36,664 nt of DNA, taken from NCBI GenBank assembly GCA_028292105.1, contig JAQGMY010000093.1:1-36664 (forward strand), read 5' to 3'. The translations under genes were made by a program, and so were the position numbers. Below are positions 8,909-16,914 of this stretch, piece after piece. The notes below the pieces were generated by a model. It ran no database searches, was not told the DNA's origin, and was given only the letters and a program-made list of their open reading frames with translations. The stretch is from Ramlibacter sp. Its GTDB lineage: Bacteria > Pseudomonadota > Gammaproteobacteria > Burkholderiales > Burkholderiaceae_C. The number at the start of each line of letters is the position of its first letter. Position 1 is the stretch's first letter.

Positions 8909-10036
8909 CTAGAAATCCGGGTGGCTGTAGGTCAACGCGATGGTGAGCAGGCGCGCCCTGGCAGTGCCTTCCACGCTTTGCTGGCTGATATGCGACGCGC
9001 GGGCGGAAACCGTCCAGGCGGCACTCAGTTGATGATTCACGGCCGCCGTCGCGATCGTCCGGCCGGTGGGCATGCCGCGGTCTCTTCCGTGGCCGGCCGT
9101 CAACTCCGCGTTGGTCGATCGGGTGATGTCATAGCTGGCACGCACCCGGAATTCCTGCCCGACGACCAGTCCGGCGGTGGCGATGCTGGTGCTGGGAGCG
9201 CGAGAGGCCTCCAGGGCGACGCGCAGCCGGTCGCCCGAGTATTCGAAGCGCGCCGTCCCCTGCCAATCGGTGCGCCCTCCTCCCTGGAAGAAGTGCATGG
9301 GCCCGGCGTTGATGTCGAAGCGGAGCTCGGGGCTGAACTGCTGGACCACGCCGGCCAGCAAGCCGGCCACTTCCGAACTGCCCGCGCCGTCCGGACGGTA
9401 CACGTCGCCATTGGCTGCAAGGTACCAGCTGCGGCGCTCGTCCTCCTCGCGCATCCAGCGTGCGTCAACGAGCGTTCTCTGGAAGTCGGGCAGCGTGCTG
9501 GCCGAGTTTCGCTCCCAGTCCTGGCGGACGCCGGCTTCCATTCGCGTGACTTCGCTGACGTCGCGGATCATCCGCCCCCCAACCGAGACCAGCGTCCGGG
9601 TGCCATCCACCCCAGCGGGTACCCGTTCGTCGATGCTCAAGGCCCGGAACGGACGGCGGTCGGCGAGCGCAAAAAACTCGGTGCTTCCCACATCGTCGGT
9701 ACGCCTCCAAGTGCCGCGGATCCGCGGATTGATGCGGTCCCTGGCGACGGAGGTGTCGCTGCTCTTTTCGAGCGACAGGGCGCCGTCCACGCTGTACTCC
9801 TCGGCACCCGCGACATAGCGAGCCGTGAACGCCGGCCTCGCACGAAGCCAGGTCGTGCCGCGCGGGGACACCACCGACATTGCGGGATTCGAATCTCTCT
9901 CAACCTCGACCGGTACCGCCACCGAGTAGATGGTCCTGGTCTGCGCCGAAGCCGCACCGGACGATGCGAAGCCCATCGCGCCGACAACGCTGCCGACCAT
10001 CAGGGCGGCCGAGCCCGCGCGCACCGCCACGGTCAC
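8909..10036 (-). CDS. outer-membrane beta-barrel protein of the export locus
   Basis: A 375-residue protein with a signal peptide ending near ASSGAASA-Q (about residue 32). After it come many alternating amphipathic strands rich in aromatic and polar residues, and the protein ends in Phe (YSHPDF), as outer-membrane barrels do. It resembles the PEP-CTERM-system-associated outer-membrane proteins. The GTG start overlaps the stop of the OPX gene by four bases (GTGA), so the two are translationally coupled. Because the OPX protein here is short and has no visible outer-membrane helix, this barrel is the obvious candidate for the pore through which polymer leaves. The barrel call is good; the transport role is inferred from context. 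Confidence 0.72.
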   Translation of the reverse strand: MTVAVRAGSAALMVGSVVGAMGFASSGAASAQTRTIYSVAVPVEVERDSNPAMSVVSPRGTTWLRARPAFTARYVAGAEEYSVDGALSLEKSSDTSVARDRINPRIRGTWRRTDDVGSTEFFALADRRPFRALSIDERVPAGVDGTRTLVSVGGRMIRDVSEVTRMEAGVRQDWERNSASTLPDFQRTLVDARWMREEDERRSWYLAANGDVYRPDGAGSSEVAGLLAGVVQQFSPELRFDINAGPMHFFQGGGRTDWQGTARFEYSGDRLRVALEASRAPSTSIATAGLVVGQEFRVRASYDITRSTNAELTAGHGRDRGMPTGRTIATAAVNHQLSAAWTVSARASHISQQSVEGTARARLLTIALTYSHPDF

Positions 10037-10608
10037 GGCACCACGACGGTGTCGCCGGGTCGCATCAGCACGTTGGATTCGAGTGCCTGGCCTCGGAGCA
10101 GTTCGTTGTAGCGGACGCGAAGCGTCTGGGAGCCGCCTGCCTGCGGGGACTTGCGCATGACCACGATCGCGTCGCCGTTGGCGAATCGGTCCAGGCCGCC
10201 GGCCTGGCTGAGAACCTGGAGCACGCTCGTGTCCGGTCCGGACAGGGCGATCTGTCCCGGCTTGAGCACCTTGCCGATCACGTATACGCTGTTACCTTCG
10301 GTCGCCGTGACCACCACGCTCACGACGGCATCGGGGATGTAGGCCTTGAGGCCGTCGACGATCCGCCTTTCGACGTCACCGGTCGAAAGCCCGGACACGA
10401 CGATGCGCCCGACGAGGGGAAACCCGATGCTTCCATCCGGCAGCACCTTCACTTCGCGATTCAGCGCTTCCTCACGCCAGACCGAGATCTGGAGCTTGTC
10501 ACCGTGGCGCAGAGCGTATGCGTCGCGCACCTCCTGTGCCGTTGCGGCGCCGGCGGAGAGCAGCATGAGGACGCAACATATGAAGCGAGCAAACATCATC
10601 ATTCCCAA
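10033..10608 (-). CDS. epsE: EpsE-like short polysaccharide export (OPX) protein
   Basis: A 191-residue secreted protein. The signal peptide covers about residues 1-24 (ending ATAQ). A polysaccharide-export domain follows (YALRHGDKLQISVWREEALN, then LPDGSIGFPLVGRI), and then an SLBB-type domain (VYVIGKVLKPGQIALSG). It stops at VVVP and has no C-terminal amphipathic helix like the one by which Wza crosses the outer membrane, so it is a short, probably periplasmic OPX protein. The family is secure. The next gene, overlapping by four bases, encodes a beta-barrel that could supply the missing pore. A strong hairpin lies just upstream of this gene. Confidence 0.9.
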   Translation of the reverse strand: MGMMMFARFICCVLMLLSAGAATAQEVRDAYALRHGDKLQISVWREEALNREVKVLPDGSIGFPLVGRIVVSGLSTGDVERRIVDGLKAYIPDAVVSVVVTATEGNSVYVIGKVLKPGQIALSGPDTSVLQVLSQAGGLDRFANGDAIVVMRKSPQAGGSQTLRVRYNELLRGQALESNVLMRPGDTVVVP

Positions 10609-10621
10609 TCAATTATTCGCG

Positions 10622-10649
10622 CGGTCGGCTTCCGATGGGAAGCCGACCG
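10622..10649 (-). terminator. 12-bp perfect stem-loop between sorting-substrate gene and epsE
   Basis: CGGTCGGCTTCC at 10622-10633 and its exact reverse complement at 10638-10649 enclose a GATG loop. The hairpin sits between the stop of the VPLPG-tailed protein gene (10692) and the epsE start (10608). In the direction of transcription it is followed by AATAATTGATT rather than a clean U-run. It could be a leaky terminator or an mRNA-end stabiliser that lets the surface protein be made in excess of the export machine. Confidence 0.6.
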
Positions 10650-10691
10650 ACCGACCGCAGGCGCCGTTGCCCGTGCAGCGTCCGCGACGAC

Positions 10692-11243
10692 TCACATCTT
10701 GCGGCGGCTGGAGATCCCCAGGAAGGCAAGCAGACCCGTGCCGAACAGCCAGATCGCGCCGGGCAGCGGGACGGCGGAGATGTTCGTCGAGATCGACAGT
10801 TGCCCCGCTTGCGTAGCGATCGCCAGGACGTACTGTCCCGCGGTCAGCAAGTAGGTGAAGAACGGCACATTGTTGTTCAGCGGGACGTCGCTCTGAGTCC
10901 ACGTGACGAGCTGCGGGCCCGTGTCACTCACGAAAGGACCTGTCTCGCCCAGTGCTGGATTGGTGTCCGTATAGAGGGTATACGTGGCGGGAGTTCCCAC
11001 CGGCTCGGCCGAGAAGGTCGTGAACTTCGTGAGCTGGTTCCACGAGGCGTCGACGATCAGCTGGTAGTAGCTGGTGGTCGGCGCGGTGAGGCTGCCGTCC
11101 GTTGCGATGTTGTAGACGGCCCCGGCTGCGGGGTTGGTGAGGAAAACCGTCTGCTCGATCGTGACGGGCGCTGCTTGGGCGCTCGCGGCCACGGCCATCG
11201 CGGCTGTGGCGATCGCAGTTGCGAGGCTTGATCTGATCGACAT
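10692..11243 (-). CDS. secreted protein with VPLPG-type exosortase sorting signal
   Basis: A 183-residue protein with a Sec signal peptide (cleavage near AQA-AP, about residue 25) and a beta-rich, Thr/Asn-rich body. It ends in a classic tripartite sorting tail: the motif VPLPG, a hydrophobic helix AIWLFGTGLLAFLGI, and a basic end SSRRKM. This is the PEP-CTERM class, nearest the VPLPA variant, and would be cut and processed by an exosortase. A good CTGGAG ribosome binding site precedes the ATG. It is the only protein in the window with such a tail, and it lies two genes downstream of the exosortase, so it is the probable dedicated substrate. The body function is unknown; a matrix or surface protein is likely. 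Confidence 0.88.
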   Translation of the reverse strand: MSIRSSLATAIATAAMAVAASAQAAPVTIEQTVFLTNPAAGAVYNIATDGSLTAPTTSYYQLIVDASWNQLTKFTTFSAEPVGTPATYTLYTDTNPALGETGPFVSDTGPQLVTWTQSDVPLNNNVPFFTYLLTAGQYVLAIATQAGQLSISTNISAVPLPGAIWLFGTGLLAFLGISSRRKM

Positions 11244-11330
11244 GTGAACTCCAGGTTGTGGTGAAAGGGCCCGATCAGGTTACGTACTGGAGGTGCTTCT
11301 CACAATGACTCGTTGGTGCCAATCATCAGC

Positions 11331-11353
11331 CGTGTGCGTCGCCGATGCACACG
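11331..11353 (-). terminator. hairpin after wcaJ-like gene
   Basis: CGTGTGC at 11331-11337 pairs with GCACACG at 11347-11353 around a nine-base loop, 12 bases beyond the stop of the phosphoglycosyltransferase gene. There is no U-tract, so it may be a weak or Rho-assisted terminator or only a structural element. Confidence 0.3.
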
Positions 11354-11364
11354 CTTCGACAGCT

Positions 11365-12783
11365 TCAGTACGCGTTCCTTCCGGTGAACGCCCTCGTCGT
11401 GCGCACGAGGATCGACAGATCCAGCCATACGGACCAGTTGTTGATGTACTCGATGTCGCTCTCGACGCGCAGCATCATCAGTTCGATGGAACGCGTCTCG
11501 CCGCGATGACCCCGGACCTGCGCCAGCCCGGTGATGCCTGGCTTGATGTTCTGCCGCGCGAAGTAGTGCGCGATGTGCTGGGCGTACTCCACGTCGTGCT
11601 GCACGGCGTGCGGCCGTGGCCCGACCAGGGACATCTCCCCGGCGAGCACGTTGAAGATCTGGGGCAGTTCGTCCAGGCTCGTGCGGCGCAGGAAGCGACC
11701 CACCCGGGTGACGCGCGGGTCACCTTGCCGGGCCTGAGCCAGGCGCCCGTCGTCGTCGTGCACATACATGCTCCGGAACTTCCAGATCCTGAATCGTTTT
11801 CCGCCCCAGCCCAGTCTCGCCTGCCGGAAGAAGACAGGCCCGGGGCTATCCAGCCTGACGGCGATGGCGATCAGCAACATCAAGGGCACCAGCGGGATGA
11901 GAAGCAGGACCGACAGGAGGCAGTCTTCGGCAAGCTTCAAGAGCCTGCGGGTGCCGATCAACGGCGTCTCGGAGAGCGTCAGAACGGGCAGGCCTGCAAT
12001 TTCGCTGACCGTGTGGTTCACCAGGCGCAGGGAGAAGATGTCCGGCACCCAATGGACGGCCACATGCTTGTCCAGCAAGCGGAAGTACAACGTCTCCAGG
12101 ATCTCGGACGCGTTCAGGGGAATCGCGAAGTACACGGTGCGGATCTTGTGCAGGGCAATCAGTTCGATGAGCTGTTCGAGGCGCCCGAGGCAGTGGGGGC
12201 TCTTGCCGAACGTGGACTGCGGCGCCGTGGGCGCCGCTTCCCGTCCGAGTTCCACGTAGCCCACGACGTGCTGCCCCAGCCAATCACTGCTTTCGATGCG
12301 ATGGTTCAGGTACATCGCGAGCTGGCCGCTGCCCACGATGATCACGTTGTTGACTTCGCTGGAATGCCTCAGCACTTCCTGGTAGGCAGCCCTGATCAAT
12401 GCCCGTGTCGCGAGCTGCGACAGGTAGCCCAGCACGAACAACTGCGCCAGCAGGAGCCGGGAGAAGACTTCCGATAGCTTGGTCGCGATGCCAAGCGCGA
12501 ACATCACCGAGAAGGCGAGCGCCCACGACTCGAGGAGATCGATGGCCTTGCGCGTGAAGTTCGTGTTTCGCCGATAGATGCCGAAGGCGTCGTAGAAGAA
12601 TCCCAGCGCGCAAAGGAGCAGCAGCACGAAGACGGTGTACTCGGCGGTCAGCACGCCGACGTGCTGCGTGATCAGGAAATAACAGAGGCCGATGAGGATG
12701 GTGCCATCGAGCGCTGCCTGCACGTCCGCGATGCTGCTTCGCCGCTGCACGACGGCGGGCTTGGCGAGAATCTGGTCTTCCAT
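11365..12783 (-). CDS. WcaJ-type undecaprenyl-phosphate glucose phosphotransferase
   Basis: A 472-residue polyprenol-phosphate sugar-1-phosphate transferase that would start the repeat unit. About four N-terminal membrane helices come first, then a Rossmann-like middle ([15 protein letters not shown]). A further membrane segment near 285-305 leads into the catalytic C-terminus ([46 protein letters not shown]). The length and the CoA-binding-like middle match the WcaJ/EpsB group, which transfers glucose-1-phosphate; the exact sugar is not visible. The start is ATG 12783, four bases after the exosortase stop; an in-frame ATG at 12801 overlaps that gene and is the alternative. It is co-transcribed with the exosortase. 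Confidence 0.92.
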   Translation of the reverse strand: MEDQILAKPAVVQRRSSIADVQAALDGTILIGLCYFLITQHVGVLTAEYTVFVLLLLCALGFFYDAFGIYRRNTNFTRKAIDLLESWALAFSVMFALGIATKLSEVFSRLLLAQLFVLGYLSQLATRALIRAAYQEVLRHSSEVNNVIIVGSGQLAMYLNHRIESSDWLGQHVVGYVELGREAAPTAPQSTFGKSPHCLGRLEQLIELIALHKIRTVYFAIPLNASEILETLYFRLLDKHVAVHWVPDIFSLRLVNHTVSEIAGLPVLTLSETPLIGTRRLLKLAEDCLLSVLLLIPLVPLMLLIAIAVRLDSPGPVFFRQARLGWGGKRFRIWKFRSMYVHDDDGRLAQARQGDPRVTRVGRFLRRTSLDELPQIFNVLAGEMSLVGPRPHAVQHDVEYAQHIAHYFARQNIKPGITGLAQVRGHRGETRSIELMMLRVESDIEYINNWSVWLDLSILVRTTRAFTGRNAY

Positions 12784-12787
12784 GGTT

Positions 12788-14407
12788 CTACTCGGGGACA
12801 TGCGGCTTCAGGCGCGGCGCGGCGGCGCGGATGAACCCGACCAGCCTTTCATCGGCTACGCGCGCATCCTCGTTGCGTCCGATCTCGGTCACCACCCGCA
12901 CCATCGCCCCGTCCGTGCGATTGCGGAAGATCGCATCCCTCAACAGATACCACTTCATGGCGTATTCATTCGAGATGCGGCGGCCTCTCTGGTCGAACCA
13001 GTAATACACCAACGCCCGCTCTTTCCCCTTGCTGATCAGGACCCGGACGACGCCGAGCGTGGTGCCGCCGGACAGCAGGAAGTTCGCGTTGCGAATGTCG
13101 GAGATGATCCAGCCGCCCCCGGGGATGCACACTTGCGGGGAGTGCGGCGACACCCCCTTGCGCTGGGAAGCGTAGTAGGCCGCGTAGAGGTTCACCCGGT
13201 TGCGCCCCGAATCGACATAGTCCGCAAGCAGGTAGTCGTCGAAACCGAGGAATCGCTCCACCTCGATCGGCAACGAGGATTCGGTGGAACGCCAAGCCTC
13301 CAGCTGCCCGGGGAACAGCCGGAAGGAGTCCCGCGCGGGCTTGATTTCCGCGCGGCCGCTGACGACCTGTGCGGCCACGAACGCGCAGAGGATCAGGCCC
13401 GCCGCAGCGACGACCATGCCGACGCCGTCTCGAGGACCCGTGCCGGACGGAGCGATGGGAGCCACCTGCGGAAACTGCTGGACGTCGATCAGGCTCCTGC
13501 GCAGCGTCTTCCTCTCGATCAGCATGATCTCCAGCATCAGCACGATCTGGCAGAACAGGAAGATGATCCAGCCCTCGAAGTAGTGGAGAAAGCCCTCGGC
13601 CATCCCGTTGCCCCAGCGCTCGACCAGGACCCCGACGATGGCGATCCGCACGCTGTTGGTGAGGATGGTGACCGGAATCGTGGACAGGACCAGCAGCACC
13701 CGCCAGCGCATCGCCGCCGGGTACATGTACGCCATCAGGAATCCGACGCTGAACAGCGGATAGAGGTAGCGCAACCCGCTGCAGGCCTCGACGACCTGGA
13801 GCTTGTACGTGCCCAGGTCGATCACGTTCCCTTCGAGGAACACCGAGTAGTCGAGGGCGCGCAGCACAGCGACCCCGAGCTTGGAGGAGATGAGCTGCAG
13901 GCGCCAGGTGAGCTGCGACTCCACGAAGTACGGCATCGGGATGGACAGCAGCAGCACCCCGATGGGAAGGAGCGTCAGGCGCAGCAGGGAGACGCCGCCG
14001 TAGCAGAGGACGGCCCCCAGCAGGAAGCCAATGAAGGACAGCTGGACGAGCATCATCAGCGCCGCGAGCTCGCCGACAGCCAGCATCGCACCGCTGGTGA
14101 TGATCACGACCACACCCCACCGCGATGGCGCTCCCCTGCTTTCCACCAGCGCTTTCCTGCGGTGCCAGAGCAGCCATGCGGAAATCAGCGGGATGAAAAA
14201 TCCGTGGCTGTACTCCTCCTGCCGGTACCAGCGGTGCACCAGGTCGCTCAAGCCCCCGTAGCAGGCCGCGATCGCGCAAACCACGGCAAGGAGGAGGAAC
14301 ATTTCCCGCGGTCCCGCGCGCGCGCGCAGGGAGCGCTTCGCACTGGCTGGATCGGACGCGGTAGGGTCTTGAACATCGGTCAAGACGGTGCTGGTCGGAA
14401 GCGACAC
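12788..14407 (-). CDS. xrtD: fused exosortase-EpsI protein (XrtD-like)
   Basis: A 539-residue fusion. Residues about 35-305 are an eight-helix exosortase membrane domain with the catalytic set Cys209 (in VVEACSGLRYLYPL), Arg254 (TNSVRIAIVG) and His275 (LHYFEGW). Residues about 330-535 are an EpsI-type domain, with SPQVCIPGGGW and, further on, VYYWFDQRGRRISNEYAMKW. Exosortases cut PEP-CTERM-class tails of exported proteins; the EpsI part is a frequent partner of uncertain job. The fusion of the two, together with a VPLPG substrate two genes on, matches the XrtD type better than XrtB, which has a separate EpsI. The start is a GTG at 14407 with a weak ribosome binding site. The exosortase call is secure; the subtype is by architecture. 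Confidence 0.9.
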   Translation of the reverse strand: MSLPTSTVLTDVQDPTASDPASAKRSLRARAGPREMFLLLAVVCAIAACYGGLSDLVHRWYRQEEYSHGFFIPLISAWLLWHRRKALVESRGAPSRWGVVVIITSGAMLAVGELAALMMLVQLSFIGFLLGAVLCYGGVSLLRLTLLPIGVLLLSIPMPYFVESQLTWRLQLISSKLGVAVLRALDYSVFLEGNVIDLGTYKLQVVEACSGLRYLYPLFSVGFLMAYMYPAAMRWRVLLVLSTIPVTILTNSVRIAIVGVLVERWGNGMAEGFLHYFEGWIIFLFCQIVLMLEIMLIERKTLRRSLIDVQQFPQVAPIAPSGTGPRDGVGMVVAAAGLILCAFVAAQVVSGRAEIKPARDSFRLFPGQLEAWRSTESSLPIEVERFLGFDDYLLADYVDSGRNRVNLYAAYYASQRKGVSPHSPQVCIPGGGWIISDIRNANFLLSGGTTLGVVRVLISKGKERALVYYWFDQRGRRISNEYAMKWYLLRDAIFRNRTDGAMVRVVTEIGRNEDARVADERLVGFIRAAAPRLKPHVPE

Positions 14408-14515
14408 TACGGGCTCGTTCGGTACCTGCCGGGAAGGGGCAGTTGGTTGGGGACAGCTTCCGCGACCTTACTGGACCACCCGGTGCGCGCACAACGGCAC
14501 GAAGGGACTAATCCG

Positions 14516-15715
14516 CTACGGGCGTGCCTGGCGGCTCGTACGGACCCAGGCCTTCTGTCTGCGCACCAGGAACAATGCATACAGTGGCAGCTTGCGCAGC
14601 ATGTACCACGGCACGGTGAGCAATTCGGCCAGCGATACCCATTGCCGCCCTGCGCGCCACCACGCCAGCAGGATGGTTGCCGCAAACACGCATGGCGTGA
14701 CGACCAGCGGAATCGCCGACCAGCCGACCAGGATGTCCCGGCTCGACATCCACGCGCCCACGGCCGCGGATGCGGCGATCAGCATGGCGAGCAGCGCAAG
14801 CGGCGGAACGAGCAGGTCGAGCGCGAGCGCCACAGCTTCGCCCCGCCGGGAAACGATCCCGGACCAGAGCGTGCGGGGCACAGTTGAGACGATCATGGAC
14901 AGGTGGCCGTGCTCCCATCGCCGGCGCTGCGTGTCAAGACCGCCGGCGTCGGCGGGAAACCAGCTTTCGACGCGCGCGTCCGGACAGAACTGCGCCGCCA
15001 GGCCGGCCCGTGCCAAACGCAGACCCAATTGCAGATCCTCCGCCACGTGGTCGCTCTCGATGCTCACGGCATCCATGCACTCCCAGGGCAAGGCCATGCC
15101 GGTGCCCATCAGGTGGCACGGAAGTCCGAGCCGCCGTAGGCCTCGCGGCCGCAAGTCGTTGTGCACCGCCCAGGCGAATGCCGCCATGCGGGTACGGAGC
15201 GAGGCGCCGGGCGCGGCCAGCATGAGATTCAGTGCCTGCATCGGCCGACCCGCCGCTTCCGCCCGCATCGCCAGCATGTCCAGTGATCCGGGCGCCGCGG
15301 TGCAGTCCGCGTCGAGGATCACCACGACCGCGGGCGGCGCCGAGCGCAGGTGTTCCACCCCGAATGCCAGCGCAAAGCCTTTGCCGCGGCGGCCCGCATC
15401 CGTGCGCTCGACGACCTCGGCGCCTGCAGTCCTCGCCTCGGCGGCCGTCGTATCGGAACAGTTGTCGGCCACTACCAGCACGCGAGCCGCAGGCGACGCC
15501 TGTTTTCTCGCTTCGGCGACCGTCCGGCCAATGAGACCACCCTCGTCGTGCGCGGGAATCAGGATCACGTACGCAGGAGCGTGTCGGTTCGAGCTGGCGC
15601 CATCGGAGCGCTTGTCGCGCGTGAGCCCGGCAAGCACCTCGGCGGCCAGCAACGCCACCAGCAGCGACGTCCACGCCGTGAATGCGACCGCAACGAGGAC
15701 CAGTACCTGGGTCAT
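14516..15715 (-). CDS. membrane-anchored family 2 glycosyltransferase
   Basis: A 399-residue GT2 enzyme. An N-terminal membrane helix is followed by a GT-A fold with VLIPAHDEGG-like start (YVILIPAHDEG), VVADNCSDTT, the metal-binding VILDADC and a processive-type QRRRWEHG motif. Two or three C-terminal membrane segments follow (about 295-365). The Q-x-x-R-W motif and the membrane helices resemble chitin/cellulose-synthase-like and ceramide-type enzymes, but sugar specificity cannot be read. The start ATG overlaps the stop of the upstream GT4 gene (ATGA), so the two are translationally coupled. A gap of 108 bases separates it from the exosortase gene downstream. Confidence 0.88.
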   Translation of the reverse strand: MTQVLVLVAVAFTAWTSLLVALLAAEVLAGLTRDKRSDGASSNRHAPAYVILIPAHDEGGLIGRTVAEARKQASPAARVLVVADNCSDTTAAEARTAGAEVVERTDAGRRGKGFALAFGVEHLRSAPPAVVVILDADCTAAPGSLDMLAMRAEAAGRPMQALNLMLAAPGASLRTRMAAFAWAVHNDLRPRGLRRLGLPCHLMGTGMALPWECMDAVSIESDHVAEDLQLGLRLARAGLAAQFCPDARVESWFPADAGGLDTQRRRWEHGHLSMIVSTVPRTLWSGIVSRRGEAVALALDLLVPPLALLAMLIAASAAVGAWMSSRDILVGWSAIPLVVTPCVFAATILLAWWRAGRQWVSLAELLTVPWYMLRKLPLYALFLVRRQKAWVRTSRQARP

Positions 15716-16914
15716 GCCGGTTCGCCGAACAGCGCATGGAGCTTGCGCGCGGAGTCCATGGCGGAGTGCCTGCGTGCCACGCGTGCCGCTGCGCTACGGC
15801 CCATCGCGTCCAGCCGGTCCTGCGGGCACTCGAGGAGGTCCAGCCATGCATGGACAAGGGCATGACAGTCCCCCGCCGGCACGAGCCAGCCCTCTTCACC
15901 ATGCCGCACGAGTTCGGGAATGCCGGCGACTCGCGTCGTGATCACCGGGCGGCCTGCCGCCATCGCCTCCATGATCACCACCGGCAAGCCCTCGGCGAAG
16001 CTGGGGAGGATCAGCGCGCGCGACTGCGCGAGCAGCGAGCGGACCTCCGCGCCGCTGATCCAGCCGGTGATCCGCACCCTGTCTTCCAGTCCGTACGCGG
16101 TGATGAGGCGCTCGAGTTGCGGCCGCATGTCTCCGTCTCCGGCGAGCACGAGCTGGAAGTCGATTCCGCGTCCGCCCAGTTCACGCGCGGCGGCCAGCAG
16201 CAACGCCTGTCCCTTCTGCTCGCAGAGTCGCCCGACGCACAGCACCATGCGGGAAGCAGCGCCGCCCCCTTCCTTGGCGGGAGAGATGCCGTCCTCGATG
16301 CCGCAGTGCACGACGCGGATCTTCGGCCAATGCCGCAGGCCGACCCAGCGGTACATCTGGCTGCGCCCGAACGAGCTGATCACCGCCACGAAGGCCGCCC
16401 GTTCGGCCTTGTCCCTCAGGTGGAGCGCGCCAGGCATGTCGAACTCCTCGGGTCCGTGGACGGTGAACGAATACTTCGGCCCACCGACGGCGGTGCAGAG
16501 CATCGCGATCTCCGCGGCGTTGGTTCCGAAGTGGGCGTGCACGTGGGTGGCTTGGTGCATGCGTGTCAGTTCGAGCAGCCGGCACGCCTGCGCGAGGTAG
16601 GCGAGGTGCACGAGCACAGGTCTTGGCGATTGCCGGGCCATGCGCAGCGCCAGCCCGAGAGCGCGCAGCATGCGCATCGGCGACGCCGCGGTGGCGCGGA
16701 TCAGCGCCACCGCGAGACCCACGGCGCTGCCACGCAGCAGGTAATGGGTCCTGGAGCGTTCTTCCAGGTCGGCGTCATCGAACAGCGGGGCGTCCCATCC
16801 GCGCGAAGCCACGCGCAAGACGCAGGCGCCGAGCTTCTCCAGGGCAAGGATCTCCCGGCGGATGAAGCTGTGGCTGACCATCGGATACTGGTTGACGAGG
16901 TAGGCGATGCGCAT
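15712..16914 (-). CDS. family 4 glycosyltransferase
   Basis: A 400-residue GT-B enzyme. The N-terminus MRIAYLVNQYPMVSHSFIRR is typical of exopolysaccharide GT4 enzymes. The donor-binding C-terminal half carries EGLPVVIMEAMAAGRPVITT with the E-x7-E pair, preceded by LCVGRLCEQKG. It would add a sugar from a nucleotide donor to the lipid-linked repeat unit on the cytoplasmic face. It starts directly next to the upstream GT2 stop (no gap) and overlaps the next GT2 by four bases, so it is firmly inside the glycosyltransferase operon. Donor sugar unknown; mannose is possible, since GDP-mannose is made from this locus. Confidence 0.92.
   Translation of the reverse strand: MRIAYLVNQYPMVSHSFIRREILALEKLGACVLRVASRGWDAPLFDDADLEERSRTHYLLRGSAVGLAVALIRATAASPMRMLRALGLALRMARQSPRPVLVHLAYLAQACRLLELTRMHQATHVHAHFGTNAAEIAMLCTAVGGPKYSFTVHGPEEFDMPGALHLRDKAERAAFVAVISSFGRSQMYRWVGLRHWPKIRVVHCGIEDGISPAKEGGGAASRMVLCVGRLCEQKGQALLLAAARELGGRGIDFQLVLAGDGDMRPQLERLITAYGLEDRVRITGWISGAEVRSLLAQSRALILPSFAEGLPVVIMEAMAAGRPVITTRVAGIPELVRHGEEGWLVPAGDCHALVHAWLDLLECPQDRLDAMGRSAAARVARRHSAMDSARKLHALFGEPA

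Noticed and set aside
11310-11330. Sigma-54-like TGGCAC (minus strand, 11316-11321) upstream of the VPLPG-protein gene
   Set aside because: The matching TTGC element is not at the required spacing, so it is only a half site.
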